Assembly (NCBI RefSeq): GCF_014203365.1
Contig: NZ_JACHIS010000001.1
Span: forward strand, 5,394,001 to 5,458,000
Source of the DNA: Actinoalloteichus hymeniacidonis
Lineage (GTDB): Bacteria > Actinomycetota > Actinomycetes > Mycobacteriales > Pseudonocardiaceae
Direction of reading: 5' to 3'
Length of the DNA: 64,000 bases
A program made the position numbers and the translations under genes. Shown here piece by piece: positions 18,634 to 27,821 of this stretch (position 1 is the stretch's first letter; each line of letters starts with the position of its first letter). A model generated the notes under the pieces. That model ran no database searches. It worked only from the letters and a program-made list of their open reading frames with translations, and was not told the DNA's origin.

Positions 18634-19676
18634 TGCTCCACCCAGTCCTCCCGGCCCGCGTCGACCTCGGCGGCAGGCAGTGCTGCGGAGTCCTCGGGCA
18701 ACGGTGCGGCCTGCTCCCAGGACTCGGGCAGCTCGACGTCCTCCCGAACGGGGTAGACGTACATGTACTCGGCGACCTGCGACTGGAACTCGGCCGACAG
18801 CAGGAAGTCGACCACCTCCCGGGCTCCCTCGGGGTCTGCGGCTCCGGCGAGCACCCCGGCGTACTCGACCTGGCGATAGCAGGTCTCCAACAGCGCCTCG
18901 GTGCGCGGTTCGCCGTCCTCGCCGATCTCGGCGGCGGGAGAAGACGCGTAGGACACCACGATCGGGCGCGGGCCCGCACCGCTGGAACCGGAGAAGTCCT
19001 GGGTGTAGGCCTCGGTCCACCCGCCGGTGACCTTGACACCGTTGTCGCGCAGGTCAGCCCAGTAGTCGGCCCAACCTTCTTCTCCTCGGTGTTCGATCGT
19101 GGCCAGCAGGAAGGCCAGGCCGGGCGAGGAGGTCGCGGGGTCGGGGACGACCGTCAGATCGCGGTACTGCTCGTCTACGAGGTCGTCGAAACCGGCGGGC
19201 GGCTCGATGTCGTTCTCGGCGAACCAGCCGGTGTCGATGTTGAGGCAGACGTCTCCGACGTCGACCGCGCTCACCGCGTCCGTGTCGCCCGCCCGGTAGC
19301 GGTCGGCGCCCTCCTCGACAGCCGGGCTCCGGTACTCCTCGAAGACCCCCTCGTCGATGGCCCGGGAGGCGAAGGTGGAGTCGACACCGAAGGCGACGTC
19401 ACCGATCGGGTTGTCCTTGCTCAAGATCAGGCTGTTGGTCAGTTCGCCTGCGTCGCCGCTCTGCCGGATGTCCAGGTCGATGCCGCTGGCGGCCTCGAAG
19501 TCGGCGACGACGGACTCGTCGTAGGCGAAGGAGTCGTGGGTGACCAGGACGACGCTTCGGGCAGCCTCACCATCGGAGTCGTCGGAACCCCCGCCGATGA
19601 GCGAACAGCCTGCGAGCGCGGCGACGAGCATCGATGTCGCGGTCAGCGTGGCTGCGCGATGGGATCTTCCTGACAC
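18609..19676 (-). CDS. thiB: Thiamine-type ABC importer binding lipoprotein
   Basis: 355-residue extracytoplasmic binding lipoprotein. The signal peptide ends in the lipobox LAGC (Cys24). The mature part resembles ThiB: VVLVTHDSFAYDESVVADFEAASGI, GDVAFGVDSTFASRAID, DVCLNIDTGWF, FLLATIEHRGEEGWADYWADLRDNGVKV. The GTG start has GAGGAGG 5 bases upstream. First gene of the operon, directly behind the TPP riboswitch, which strongly favours thiamine or a thiamine precursor as ligand. Confidence 0.9.
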   Translation of the reverse strand: MSGRSHRAATLTATSMLVAALAGCSLIGGGSDDSDGEAARSVVLVTHDSFAYDESVVADFEAASGIDLDIRQSGDAGELTNSLILSKDNPIGDVAFGVDSTFASRAIDEGVFEEYRSPAVEEGADRYRAGDTDAVSAVDVGDVCLNIDTGWFAENDIEPPAGFDDLVDEQYRDLTVVPDPATSSPGLAFLLATIEHRGEEGWADYWADLRDNGVKVTGGWTEAYTQDFSGSSGAGPRPIVVSYASSPAAEIGEDGEPRTEALLETCYRQVEYAGVLAGAADPEGAREVVDFLLSAEFQSQVAEYMYVYPVREDVELPESWEQAAPLPEDSAALPAAEVDAGREDWVEQWRTIVLG

Positions 19677-19724
19677 GAAGTCCTCCTCATGACGGGTGCG
19701 GACGCCAACCGTCCGCCCATCACG

Positions 19725-19845
19725 AGGGCACCTCCCTGCGCCGGCATGATCCGGATCAGGTTCGGAGAGGCGGGCGCGCGGTCGTCGAACGCGAACCCGA
19801 CTCTGGACGGTCGAGGGCTTCGTCTGTGAACCGATCCCCTGCGCC
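19725..19845 (-). promoter_or_regulatory. TPP riboswitch (thi box)
   Basis: Read on the minus strand, the 3' half (19731-19765) matches the thi-box core almost base for base: GAACCTGATCCGG, then ATCATGCCGGCGCAGGGAGG. It lies about 50 bases ahead of the thiB start. The 5' half (normally with CUGAGA and stem P2/P3) is not obvious; the intervening segment to about 19845 is long and GC-rich, so the 5' boundary is approximate. TPP binding is expected to switch off the importer, probably at translation initiation because no terminator is seen before thiB. Confidence 0.87.
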
Positions 19846-20118
19846 TCGCGACCTCGCGAAACGTGCTGATCGACCCACGCCCTCCTCTCAGCCCGGCGCA
19901 CCGGACTCCCGTGGCACCGCCCAGGCTACGCGTCGATCCCGGCAGGAGTGGCACGGCCATCGCACGATGGCCCGCCGGCTGACCTGCGTAGTCGCCGCCG
20001 ACGATGAGTTCTCGGACCTACCTCGGCCGAGCACGACGCGCCGGAACAAGCCAAGGTGCCTCCGCCGCGACCCGCTGACGAGTTGCGCCGCGAGCCCGGA
20101 CGGACTCCCATTGAGGCC

Positions 20119-20418
20119 ATGGCGGAGCTGCTGACAGACGACGCAATCAACAAGGCCCTCACCCGGCTGGACGGGTGGCAGCGTGATGGGGCGGAGCTGG
20201 TGCGCCGCGTCGACCTGCCGTCCTTCCCCGAGGCGATCGCGGTGGTGAACCGGGTGGCGGAGATCGCCGAGAGCGAGGGACACCATCCCGACATCGACAT
20301 CCGCTACTCCAGCTTGGTCTTCCGGCTCAGCACCCATTCCGATGGCGGGCTCACCCAGCTCGACGTCAACCTGGCGCAGGAGATCGACAACGTGGTGGAC
20401 ATCGCCAGAGGCGAGTGA
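20119..20418 (+). CDS. Pterin-4a-carbinolamine dehydratase
   Basis: 99 residues from ATG 20119. It dehydrates 4a-hydroxytetrahydrobiopterin, recycling the pterin cofactor of aromatic amino-acid hydroxylases. The family motif EGHHPDIDIRYSSLVFRLSTH contains the catalytic histidines, and GLTQLDVNLAQEID follows. Length is typical (about 95-110 residues). An in-frame extension to 20056 lacks family similarity, so the shorter start is preferred even though its ribosome-binding site is weak. No phenylalanine hydroxylase is adjacent. Confidence 0.9.
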   Translation: MAELLTDDAINKALTRLDGWQRDGAELVRRVDLPSFPEAIAVVNRVAEIAESEGHHPDIDIRYSSLVFRLSTHSDGGLTQLDVNLAQEIDNVVDIARGE

Positions 20419-20545
20419 CGTCCTGTAGCCGCGTCATGAGGGGCGGGCTGGCTGCATCACTCCGATGTGAGCCACAAGGCGATCGGCGGCGACCACATGG
20501 CCTGTTTCGCTGTCGGTCGACCTGCGTCGACCATACGATCGGACG

Positions 20546-20806
20546 GTGCTGTATGTCCTCGTCAGCGTGGTCGGGATCGCCCTCTTGACGTTGAGCCTGG
20601 TATTGACGTTGCGTGGCCGACCGGTCGTTCCCAAGGTCGAGTGGCGGCGCTGCGCCGATTGCGGGCATTCGCGGTCCGAGCACAGCGCGAAGCCAGCGCG
20701 CTGCCGAGTCGCGGTGGGTGGAAGCAGCGACCGGTACGACGGCGGCGGCAATTGGATCGGTTGGTGGAACGAGACCTATTGCGACTGCTCCGGTTATCGC
20801 GAATAG
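20546..20806 (+). CDS. Small membrane-anchored Cys-rich protein (hypothetical)
   Basis: 86 residues from a GTG. One N-terminal membrane helix (LYVLVSVVGIALLTLSLVLTL) is followed by a short domain with CADCGHSRSEHS, a lone Cys and C-terminal CDCSGY. The spacing CxxCxHxxxxH...C...CxC looks like a small metal site. No recognised family. The gene is isolated, with no clear ribosome-binding site. Coding is plausible rather than certain. Confidence 0.5.
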   Translation: MLYVLVSVVGIALLTLSLVLTLRGRPVVPKVEWRRCADCGHSRSEHSAKPARCRVAVGGSSDRYDGGGNWIGWWNETYCDCSGYRE

Positions 20807-21140
20807 CGGACAGGTCGATGGATCATCGGATTCACGGCAGCCGGTCCACTGTCGATCCAGGAATGGGGGCGGGCAATCGGCCTGGAAACGGGCGCTCGCC
20901 GAACAAGGCATTCGCACCGATCGAGCATGCTGTTCTCGACGGCCCCCGCCGAAGGCCACCGGCGCCTTTCCCGCACGGCAGGTTGCGCGCTCCGGGACCG
21001 GACACATCGAGCAGTCCTAACCCATTTCCGCTGGTCACCACCACCGGTCACGCAATGGCCGCCGGATGTCCTCCCGTTCTAGGCCGTGTGCTTCTTAGGT
21101 TGGCCGCACCACAGTGAATCACCAACCGGGAGGCACCAGC
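20807..21140. other. Intergenic region, no gene or clear motif seen
   Basis: About 330 bases between the small Cys-rich gene and the serine hydrolase. Neither strand gives an ORF resembling a protein family. The promoter of the hydrolase presumably lies near 21080-21110, but no convincing -35/-10 pair stands out. Confidence 0.5.
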
Positions 21141-22256
21141 GTGAAAACGATTCGACGGCGATTCATCGGGATCACGGGCGCATTGACGCTCGTACTCAGT
21201 CCGCTCGTGTTGCCGACTGCGGCCGTGGCACAGGAGGACCACGCGGCGACGCAGGAGGCACTCGATCACTACCGGGCAGTGGGCGGGCCGGGCGCGGCCG
21301 TCTACGCGGGTGACACCGAGTCCGCGTGGACAGTGACCTCCGGAACCGCACAGATCGGACAGCAGCGGCCAATCGCCCCTACCGACCACTTCCGCAACGG
21401 TAGTCAATCGAAGACCTTCACGGCGGCCGTGATCATGCAGCTCGTCGACGAAGGGCTGATCGACCTGGACGCACCGATCGAGACCTACCTGCCCGGCGTG
21501 TTCACCGGCAACTACGACGGTAACGTCATCACCACCCGCCAACTGCTCCTCCACACCGCCGGAATGGTGCGGGATGTTCGCGACGCGCAGGCCGAACCGG
21601 ATGGCACCTACGCGCTGGCCGAGCTGGTTCGCTCCGCGATGGACGAACCGCCGATGGGCGCCCCCGAATCTGGCGTGTACTACTCGAACGTCAACTACCT
21701 GGTCCTCGGTCTGCTGATCGAGGAGATCACCGGTCAATCCGCACATGACGCGCTGACTGAACGAATCATCGAACCACTCGGACTGACGGGCACGTCACTT
21801 CCGGCTCGGGGCGATCGAGCCTTGCGGGAACCCTTCATCAACGGTTACGCCATCGTCCGGATCCCGCCGCTGGTGTTCTGGACGGAGACCACCACCTCGA
21901 CCGAGCTGTCGGTGTGGAGCACGGCGGCCGGGATGGAAAGCACCCTTGAGGATTCGGTGACGTTCTACCGCGCCTTACTCGACGGTGAGGTCGTCTCGGC
22001 TGAGGCGTTGGCCGAGATGCGGGACACCGTGCCGTACCTGAACGGCTACGGCATGGGCCTCGGGCTCAACGATCGTGAACTCTCCTGCGGCGGTACCGCC
22101 TGGTTCAAGCACGGGGCCTTGTCGACCGGGCACACCTCGGTGACTGCGGTGACCGACGACGGTCGATTCGCCTCTCTGGTAACGAATTCCTTTGTGACCA
22201 CCATGGAGGCCACGAACAGGGCCGACGCAGTCTTGGACGCGGCGCTCTGCGACTGA
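21141..22256 (+). CDS. Secreted serine hydrolase, beta-lactamase / D-Ala-D-Ala carboxypeptidase family
   Basis: 371 residues from GTG 21141, which has GGGAGG 7 bases upstream. Sec signal peptide at residues 1-30 ends TAAVA|QE. Class-C-like active-site motifs: S88-Q-S-K91 (SxxK) in RNGSQSKTFTA, YSN at 181-183 in VYYSNVNYLVLG, and KHGALSTGH as the HxG-type third motif. Close to the R61 DD-carboxypeptidase/esterase group, so it may trim cell-wall peptides, hydrolyse esters or inactivate beta-lactams; sequence cannot decide. Monocistronic, with a terminator just downstream. Confidence 0.92.
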   Translation: MKTIRRRFIGITGALTLVLSPLVLPTAAVAQEDHAATQEALDHYRAVGGPGAAVYAGDTESAWTVTSGTAQIGQQRPIAPTDHFRNGSQSKTFTAAVIMQLVDEGLIDLDAPIETYLPGVFTGNYDGNVITTRQLLLHTAGMVRDVRDAQAEPDGTYALAELVRSAMDEPPMGAPESGVYYSNVNYLVLGLLIEEITGQSAHDALTERIIEPLGLTGTSLPARGDRALREPFINGYAIVRIPPLVFWTETTTSTELSVWSTAAGMESTLEDSVTFYRALLDGEVVSAEALAEMRDTVPYLNGYGMGLGLNDRELSCGGTAWFKHGALSTGHTSVTAVTDDGRFASLVTNSFVTTMEATNRADAVLDAALCD

Positions 22257-22276
22257 CCGGCACAGACGGGAACGAT

Positions 22277-22306
22277 CGGGCTGGCGCGTTCCTCTGTGCC
22301 AGCCCG
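22277..22306. terminator. Terminator between convergent genes
   Basis: Stem CGGGCTGGC / GCCAGCCCG with a 12-base loop between the serine hydrolase (plus) and the LuxR-type regulator (minus). Confidence 0.7.
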
Positions 22307-22307
22307 C

Positions 22308-23030
22308 TCACCGCGCCGACGAACCCGCAGCCGCACCTGATTCGTCGATGCCCTGGCTCCGCAGATACGCCAACACGGCCAACACCCGGCGGTGGCCGCG
22401 TTCCTGCGGCGGCAGGTCGAGTTTGGCCATGATGTTGCCGATGTGTTTGGCCACCGCCGCCTCGCTCACGGTGAGCATCCGGGCGATCGAGGGATTGGCG
22501 TGGCCCTGGGCCATCAAACCGAGGACCTCGTGTTCTCTGGCCGACAGCCGGGTCACCGGCGAGGTGGTGCGGTTGCGCGACAACAGCTGGCGGACGACCT
22601 CCTGATCGACGACGGTGCCACCCGACGCGACCTGTTGCACGGCGGAGATGAACTCGCGGACATCGCCCACCCGGTCCTTCAGCAGGTAACCAAGGCCGGG
22701 GCCGCCGTCGGCGAACAGCTCGGCGGCATAGGTCTGCTCGATGTACTGGCTGAGCACCAGGATCGGCAGATTCGGGGTGGCGGCGCGTAAGGCGATCGCC
22801 GCGCGAAGCCCCTCATCGGAATGATCAGGCGGCATCCGGACATCGGTGAGCACCAGGTCGGGTCGTTGCGCAGTCACTGCGGCGACCAACTCCGTCGCCG
22901 TGCCCACGGCGGCCGATACCTCGTGGCCGGTCCGTTCGAGGAGATGCACTAAACCATCGCGGAGCAGGACCGAGTCTTCGGCGAGGGCGACCGTCAGCGG
23001 CCGTCGGTGGTCTCCAGCTTCGGCTGACAC
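22308..23030 (-). CDS. Response regulator, NarL/LuxR family
   Basis: 240 residues. Receiver: acidic pair AEDS, phospho-acceptor Asp in LVLTDVRMPPD, Ser in VLSQY, Lys in YLLKDRVGD. LuxR helix-turn-helix: LSAREHEVLGLMAQGHANPSIARMLTVSEAAVAKHIGNIMAKL. GTG start with GGAG 5 bases upstream, overlapping the kinase gene by 37 bases. The probable target is the divergent MacB-like exporter beyond the kinase gene. Confidence 0.94.
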   Translation of the reverse strand: MSAEAGDHRRPLTVALAEDSVLLRDGLVHLLERTGHEVSAAVGTATELVAAVTAQRPDLVLTDVRMPPDHSDEGLRAAIALRAATPNLPILVLSQYIEQTYAAELFADGGPGLGYLLKDRVGDVREFISAVQQVASGGTVVDQEVVRQLLSRNRTTSPVTRLSAREHEVLGLMAQGHANPSIARMLTVSEAAVAKHIGNIMAKLDLPPQERGHRRVLAVLAYLRSQGIDESGAAAGSSAR

Positions 23031-24400
23031 GGAATCTCCAGGCGCAAGGTGGTCGGGCCCCCGATCGGGCTGGCGAGCATCAGTCTGCCGCCCACGGCAG
23101 CGACCCGATCGACCAAGCCTTGCAATCCGCTGCCCGCACCGGGATCGGCTCCGCCCGCGCCCGCATCGGAGATCTCGACAGCCAGGGTCGCATCGTGCAG
23201 GCCGCCCGTCACCGTCGCCGAGGACGCGCCGCTATGCCGGACTACGTTGGTCAGCGCCTCGGCGATCACGAAGTACGTGGCGACCTCGACGAAGCTCGGT
23301 GGCCGAAGCGGTAGGTCGATCCGCATGTCCACCGGGATCGGCAATCGGTCGGCCAATTCGGCGACGGCGGCGGGCAGCCCCCGATCGGTCAGCACCCTGG
23401 GATGGATTCCGCGCACCACCTCGCGCAGCTGCGACAACGCCTCGCGAGACGCGTCGTGCGCGCCGCGCACCAGCTGGATCGACTCCTCGTCGGCGGCCTT
23501 GTCCTCCAGGGTCATCACGGCCATCCCCAGATTCAGGTGCAGCGCGAGCAGCCGCTGTTGCGCACCATCGTGGAGATCTCGCTCGATGCGGCGCCGCTCC
23601 ACCTCGAAACCGTCCACCAGCCGCGCCCTCGATTGGCGCAATTCGACCAGTTCCGAGCCGAGGTCTTCGCTGGCTCCGCCGAGAAGGACGCGGGTGACCC
23701 GGCCGCGAATCCAGGCCACCACGGTGACCAGATACGCCGCGAACACCGCGAAGATCGGCAGCAACAGCGGTCCGAGCCACCGCATCGGTGATTCGGCAGC
23801 GAAGCTGGCACCCAACATCGCGCTCTCGGTCCCGCCCAACGCCACGGCGGCGCCGCCGATCAGCACCCACCCACCGATCAATACGAAGGACAACGACACC
23901 AGCTCGAACAGCCACAACAGGGTGACCGCAGGGAGTCCGGCCGCCAGCTCCCGCCAGGTCGCGGGCTCGCGAAGCCGTAATCGCCACCAATCGAGGATTC
24001 CTTGCCTCGGCGCAGGCAGATGGGCCGAGGCAAGCGGTTCGGCGTCGATCCAGGACAACCTGCGGCGTTCCAGGGCGGCCGCCGGGATGCCCAGCACCAC
24101 GAAGAGCGCCAGCAGAACGAGACCGCCGCCCACCGGAGTGAACACGACCCCGAGAAAGGCGAGAAGCACCCCGAGAATCAGCCAGATCGGACCGACCAGC
24201 ACACCGGTCAGCAGGTAACCCAGGCTTCGCCACGGCCAGCTGGTGAACAGATACCGCAACGGCGCGGCGCGCAGTGCCGCGAACGCCGAAGGAGTCGGTG
24301 CCGAGTCATCGGCGGCGGGCGGCATCACGCCGCTGGCCACGGCCCCTGCCGACACCATCGGGTTGGTTTCCGACTGCGGACCGGATTGCACTCCCGACAC
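22994..24400 (-). CDS. Sensor histidine kinase, NarX/HisKA_3 type
   Basis: 468 residues. The N-terminal half is membrane-embedded: hydrophobic stretches around 58-110 and 160-225, in a fold like the DUF4153/sensor domain of many actinomycete kinases. The dimerisation box is RRRIERDLHDGAQQRLLALHLNLG with phospho-His in LHDG. HATPase motifs: ALTNVVRHSG and GSGLQGLVDRVAAVGG. Starts at GTG with little leader, so it may be a leaderless transcript. Paired with the LuxR-type regulator and divergent from an ABC/FtsX exporter, as in systems answering cell-envelope antibiotics. Confidence 0.93.
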   Translation of the reverse strand: MSGVQSGPQSETNPMVSAGAVASGVMPPAADDSAPTPSAFAALRAAPLRYLFTSWPWRSLGYLLTGVLVGPIWLILGVLLAFLGVVFTPVGGGLVLLALFVVLGIPAAALERRRLSWIDAEPLASAHLPAPRQGILDWWRLRLREPATWRELAAGLPAVTLLWLFELVSLSFVLIGGWVLIGGAAVALGGTESAMLGASFAAESPMRWLGPLLLPIFAVFAAYLVTVVAWIRGRVTRVLLGGASEDLGSELVELRQSRARLVDGFEVERRRIERDLHDGAQQRLLALHLNLGMAVMTLEDKAADEESIQLVRGAHDASREALSQLREVVRGIHPRVLTDRGLPAAVAELADRLPIPVDMRIDLPLRPPSFVEVATYFVIAEALTNVVRHSGASSATVTGGLHDATLAVEISDAGAGGADPGAGSGLQGLVDRVAAVGGRLMLASPIGGPTTLRLEIPCQPKLETTDGR

Positions 24401-24516
24401 GTTAAGCGCTACTCGGCACGCGGCGCGGTGTTCCGCAGAACACCTGCGGGGTAGTGCAGGGTCTACCCCCGGATGTCGATCGACTACCAGTGTTCACGCG
24501 CGGCCGTGTCGCTTCG

Positions 24517-25401
24517 ATGAGAAGCATGAACGCACCCAACCGATTCGACCCCGTGTTGCGGACGATCTCGGCCACCCGCACCTTCGGCAAGGGCAGCGGC
24601 CGGGTCGTCGCTCTCGACAGGGTCAGCCTGGACATCACCGGCGGTTCGTTCGTCGCCATCATGGGCGCGTCGGGCTCGGGCAAGTCCACCCTGCTGCACT
24701 GCGCGTCGGGACTGGAGACCGTGACCGAGGGTTCGGTGCTGCTCGCCGGCACCGATCTCGCCACCCTGTCCGAGGAACAGCTGACGTTGTTGCGGCGGGA
24801 ACTGGTCGGCTTCGTCTTCCAACAGTTCAACCTGATGCCCGCGTTGACCGCCGCGCAGAATGTGGCGCTGCCCCGCAAACTGGCCGGGCATCGGCCCCGC
24901 CGTGCCGAGATCATGGATGCCCTAGGACAGGTCGGCCTTGCCGATCGGGCCGACCATCGGCCTGCCGAGCTCTCCGGTGGTCAACAGCAGCGGGTCGCGG
25001 TGGCCAGGGCATTGTTCACCCGCCCGGCCGTGCTCTTCGCTGACGAACCGACCGGGGCGTTGGATCGCCGCTCGGGCAGGCTGGTGCTCGCGCTCCTGCG
25101 CGATCTGGTCGACTCGGCCGGGCAGACCGTGGTGATGGTGACCCATGATCCGTTGGCCGCCTCCTACGCCGACGAGGTCGTCTTCCTGGCCGACGGCCGG
25201 ATAAGCGACCGGTTGCTCAGCGCGGATGCCGCACAGATCGCCGAGCGGATGACCCACCTTGAGGCCGCTGCCGAACTCCCACCGGAGGGCGGCAGGATCG
25301 CCGAGGTCGATGGGTGGATGGCCGGGTCATCGCAGCCGACTGCACACCGGCGCTCCGCAGGCACGGCACCACAGCTCGCGACGAATCGGCGGGTCATCTG
25401 A
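24517..25401 (+). CDS. ABC transporter ATP-binding protein, MacB/LolD class
   Basis: About 294 residues. Walker A GASGSGKS, FVFQQFNLMPALTAAQNVALP, signature LSGGQQQRVAVARAL, Walker B VLFADEPTGALD, H-loop VTHDPLAA. A 50-residue C-terminal tail (after TDGRISD-type motif ADGRISDRL) is longer than usual. ATG 24517 or 24526 could be the start; neither has a strong ribosome-binding site. The stop overlaps the FtsX-type permease start (TGATG). Family members expel antimicrobial peptides or act in envelope stress. Confidence 0.93.
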   Translation: MRSMNAPNRFDPVLRTISATRTFGKGSGRVVALDRVSLDITGGSFVAIMGASGSGKSTLLHCASGLETVTEGSVLLAGTDLATLSEEQLTLLRRELVGFVFQQFNLMPALTAAQNVALPRKLAGHRPRRAEIMDALGQVGLADRADHRPAELSGGQQQRVAVARALFTRPAVLFADEPTGALDRRSGRLVLALLRDLVDSAGQTVVMVTHDPLAASYADEVVFLADGRISDRLLSADAAQIAERMTHLEAAAELPPEGGRIAEVDGWMAGSSQPTAHRRSAGTAPQLATNRRVI

Positions 25402-27356
25402 TGCTGATGGAGATCGCGCGGCAAACCGTGCGCCACCGGCTTGCGACCTTCGTCGGCGCCTTCATCGCACTGACCTCGGGCGTGGCGATGTTGTCGTCGG
25501 CCAACCTCGTCGTCCTCTCCGCCAACGTGGGCGGGATGCCGGCAGAGGAAGCAGCGGCGATCAACGAGATCAGTTCCCTGTTGTTCATGCTCGCCAGCAT
25601 CGCCGCGTTCCTGTCGGTGTTCGTCGTCGCCGCGACCTTCGCCTTCGCGGTCGGCCGCCGGGAACGCGAGCTCGCGCTACTGCGCGGAATCGGCGCCACA
25701 CCCCGCCAAGTTCGACGACTGGTGTTCCTCGAAGGGCTGCTCGTCGCCATTGCCGCCGGGATCGTCGGGACGCTGTTGGGGCTGCCGGGCGGCGCGCTGC
25801 TGGTGTCGGTGCTGGTCTCCAATGGGTTGGCGCCTGCTTCGTTCACGTTGACGCTCAGTGCGGGAACGGTACTCATCGCGGCGGTCGTCTCGACGACGGT
25901 CTGTGGCTGCGTCGCGACACTCGGCACCTTGTCGGCTGCCCGGCGCGCCGCCGCGATCCGGCCGATCGAAGCCCTGCGCGATGCGGCCGTCGAACCGTCG
26001 GCCATGACCCGGTCTCGATGGGCGATGGGGCTGCTCTTCTCGGTCGGCGGCCTGGCGACGGCCGCATTCGGCATCTCGCAGGGCGGACAGCTCGGCGGGG
26101 CGCTGTTGATGTTCTGCTGCTATCCGATGGTGATCGGATTGGCGCTGCTCGCACCCACCTTCGTGGGACCGGTGACCGCGCTGGTCACCGCGCTACCCGC
26201 CCGGCTGACGACGGTCACCGGAACACTGGCCGCAGGCAACATCCGTACGGCGACCCGCCGGTCCGCAGGCACCGCCGCGCCGGTGTTGCTCGCCGTCGGC
26301 GTCACCGTGTCGTTTCTGGGCACGCTGGGCGTGTTGAGCGCCGCCGGAGAGTCGGAAACCCGGGGATTCCACCGGGAGGACGCCGTGGTGATGCCGGGGT
26401 CAGTGTCCGAAGCGGCCGTGATCCGGGGCGAGGCCGCGGCCATCGACGGGGTGGCTCTCGCCAGCACCACCTGGGAGACGCGAGTCGCGCTGGCCAGAAT
26501 CGACGATGCCTGGGAGATGGATAGTCAACACGCCCTCGGCGTCGATCCGAGCCACATCGAGCAGTTGTTCGACGTTACGGTCCTCGCCGGTTCCCTCCGT
26601 GAGTTCACCGAGGATTCGGTCGTGGTCGACGCGGGACAGGCCGCGATCCTCGGCTGGTCGGTTGGCGACGAGGTCCGGATGACCGTCCCGGATGGTGGAG
26701 CCGGCACCGAGGTCGTCGTCCGGGTTGCCGCGATCTTCGCGGGCGGCGAGATGGCCGCTCTGCCGCTGCTCATCCCCGCCACCTTGGTCGAGGAACATGC
26801 CCCGGCCGGCGCAACTCCCGCGATCCGCGTTGTGGCGGAATCGGATCGGCTGATCTCCTCGGTACTCGGCGATCTGGGCGGAATCGGAAACGCAACGGGC
26901 CGGGTGCTCACGATCGACGACTGGTTCGACGAGCTGATGGCACCCGACCGCATGGCCCGGCAGGCCGCCAGCTGGGTACTCGCCGGTTTCGTCCTGACCT
27001 ACACGCTGATCGCGGTGGCCAATACCTCGCTGATGTCCTTCGGCAGTCGCCAGCGCGAATTCGAGCTGCTCAAGAAACTGGGTGCCACCCGAGCTCAGAC
27101 GCTGCGGCTGATCGCCTGGGAATCACTGTCCCTCGGTGCAACGGGCATCCTTCTCGGCGGCGTGGTCGCCGTGGGCACGTGTGTAGCGACCTGGCTGCTC
27201 GCCTTGGAATCGCTGCCGACCGCGCCGTTGGCCCTACCCTGGATTGAGTTCCTGTTGGTGGGCGGAAGCTGCCTGCTCATCACCGTCGGCACCGCGTTGC
27301 TGCCGACCTTGTTCGGTTCGCGCGACACCCGGGTCGGTGCGTCGACCTCGGAATGA
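25401..27356 (+). CDS. FtsX-like ABC permease
   Basis: 651 residues with two FtsX-type permease modules. N-terminal helix about 15-42, a first three-helix FtsX core (about 78-110, 130-165, 185-210) with GRRERELALLRGIGATPRQVRRLVFLEG. Further helices lead into an extracytoplasmic domain (about 330-530). A second core contains GSRQREFELLKKLGATRAQTLRLIAWES. The paired RE(L/F)xLLxxxGAT motifs define the family. ATG overlaps the ATPase stop. Forms an exporter under likely control of the divergent NarL-type system. Confidence 0.93.
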   Translation: MLMEIARQTVRHRLATFVGAFIALTSGVAMLSSANLVVLSANVGGMPAEEAAAINEISSLLFMLASIAAFLSVFVVAATFAFAVGRRERELALLRGIGATPRQVRRLVFLEGLLVAIAAGIVGTLLGLPGGALLVSVLVSNGLAPASFTLTLSAGTVLIAAVVSTTVCGCVATLGTLSAARRAAAIRPIEALRDAAVEPSAMTRSRWAMGLLFSVGGLATAAFGISQGGQLGGALLMFCCYPMVIGLALLAPTFVGPVTALVTALPARLTTVTGTLAAGNIRTATRRSAGTAAPVLLAVGVTVSFLGTLGVLSAAGESETRGFHREDAVVMPGSVSEAAVIRGEAAAIDGVALASTTWETRVALARIDDAWEMDSQHALGVDPSHIEQLFDVTVLAGSLREFTEDSVVVDAGQAAILGWSVGDEVRMTVPDGGAGTEVVVRVAAIFAGGEMAALPLLIPATLVEEHAPAGATPAIRVVAESDRLISSVLGDLGGIGNATGRVLTIDDWFDELMAPDRMARQAASWVLAGFVLTYTLIAVANTSLMSFGSRQREFELLKKLGATRAQTLRLIAWESLSLGATGILLGGVVAVGTCVATWLLALESLPTAPLALPWIEFLLVGGSCLLITVGTALLPTLFGSRDTRVGASTSE

Positions 27357-27391
27357 GTCTCGGGCTTCGCGATGCTTCTGCGGCTGCATGA

Positions 27392-27424
27392 TCGGCCCCC
27401 GACGATGCCGAAGTCGGGGGCCGA
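27392..27424. terminator. Bidirectional terminator
   Basis: Perfect 12-bp stem TCGGCCCCCGAC / GTCGGGGGCCGA, 9-base loop, between the FtsX-type permease (plus) and a small gene (minus). Confidence 0.8.
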
Positions 27425-27450
27425 GGTCGATACGGGTGTCTCAGACGCCC

Positions 27451-27657
27451 TCAGTCCTTGAACGACCCATCCATCCGACGCGCATGCAGCTTCATCCGAT
27501 GCTCGCACTGTGGGCATCTGCTTTGCAGGGCTCGCACCATCCGCGCAAGCACCCACCCGATGCCCAGGGTCACCAGGTAGAACAGCCCGATGGCCAGCGA
27601 TCGACCCCCTTGGACGATGCCCGGCTCCGTGCAGAACCGGCAGTCACGACAACCCAT
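27451..27657 (-). CDS. Small membrane protein with Cys motifs (hypothetical)
   Basis: 68 residues from ATG 27657, chosen because a G-run (GGGGGG) lies just upstream; a longer in-frame version starts at 27708. N-terminal GCRDCRFC, one hydrophobic segment (LAIGLFYLVTLGIGWVLARMV), then CPQCEHRMKLH. The two CxxC pairs on either side of the membrane segment suggest a metal-binding or zinc-ribbon-like site. Unnamed small protein; function unknown. Confidence 0.6.
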   Translation of the reverse strand: MGCRDCRFCTEPGIVQGGRSLAIGLFYLVTLGIGWVLARMVRALQSRCPQCEHRMKLHARRMDGSFKD

Positions 27658-27821
27658 GTCATCCCCCCGCTTCCGAGCCAACGCTGTTCGAGAACTCTTG
27701 ATCGACATTACCGGCGGGATACCCGCGCCTTCGTCGATCTCTTGTTCCGATCCTCAACCGCTAGACGTCTCAGCTCGCCTCGGCGTTGTCATGGCGGCGA
27801 TCACCCGCTGCGCCCGGCGGC

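Noticed and set aside
15911-19676. Iron(III) importer as an alternative to thiamine for the ABC operon
   Set aside because: The protein families overlap, but the thi-box core directly upstream makes thiamine much more likely.
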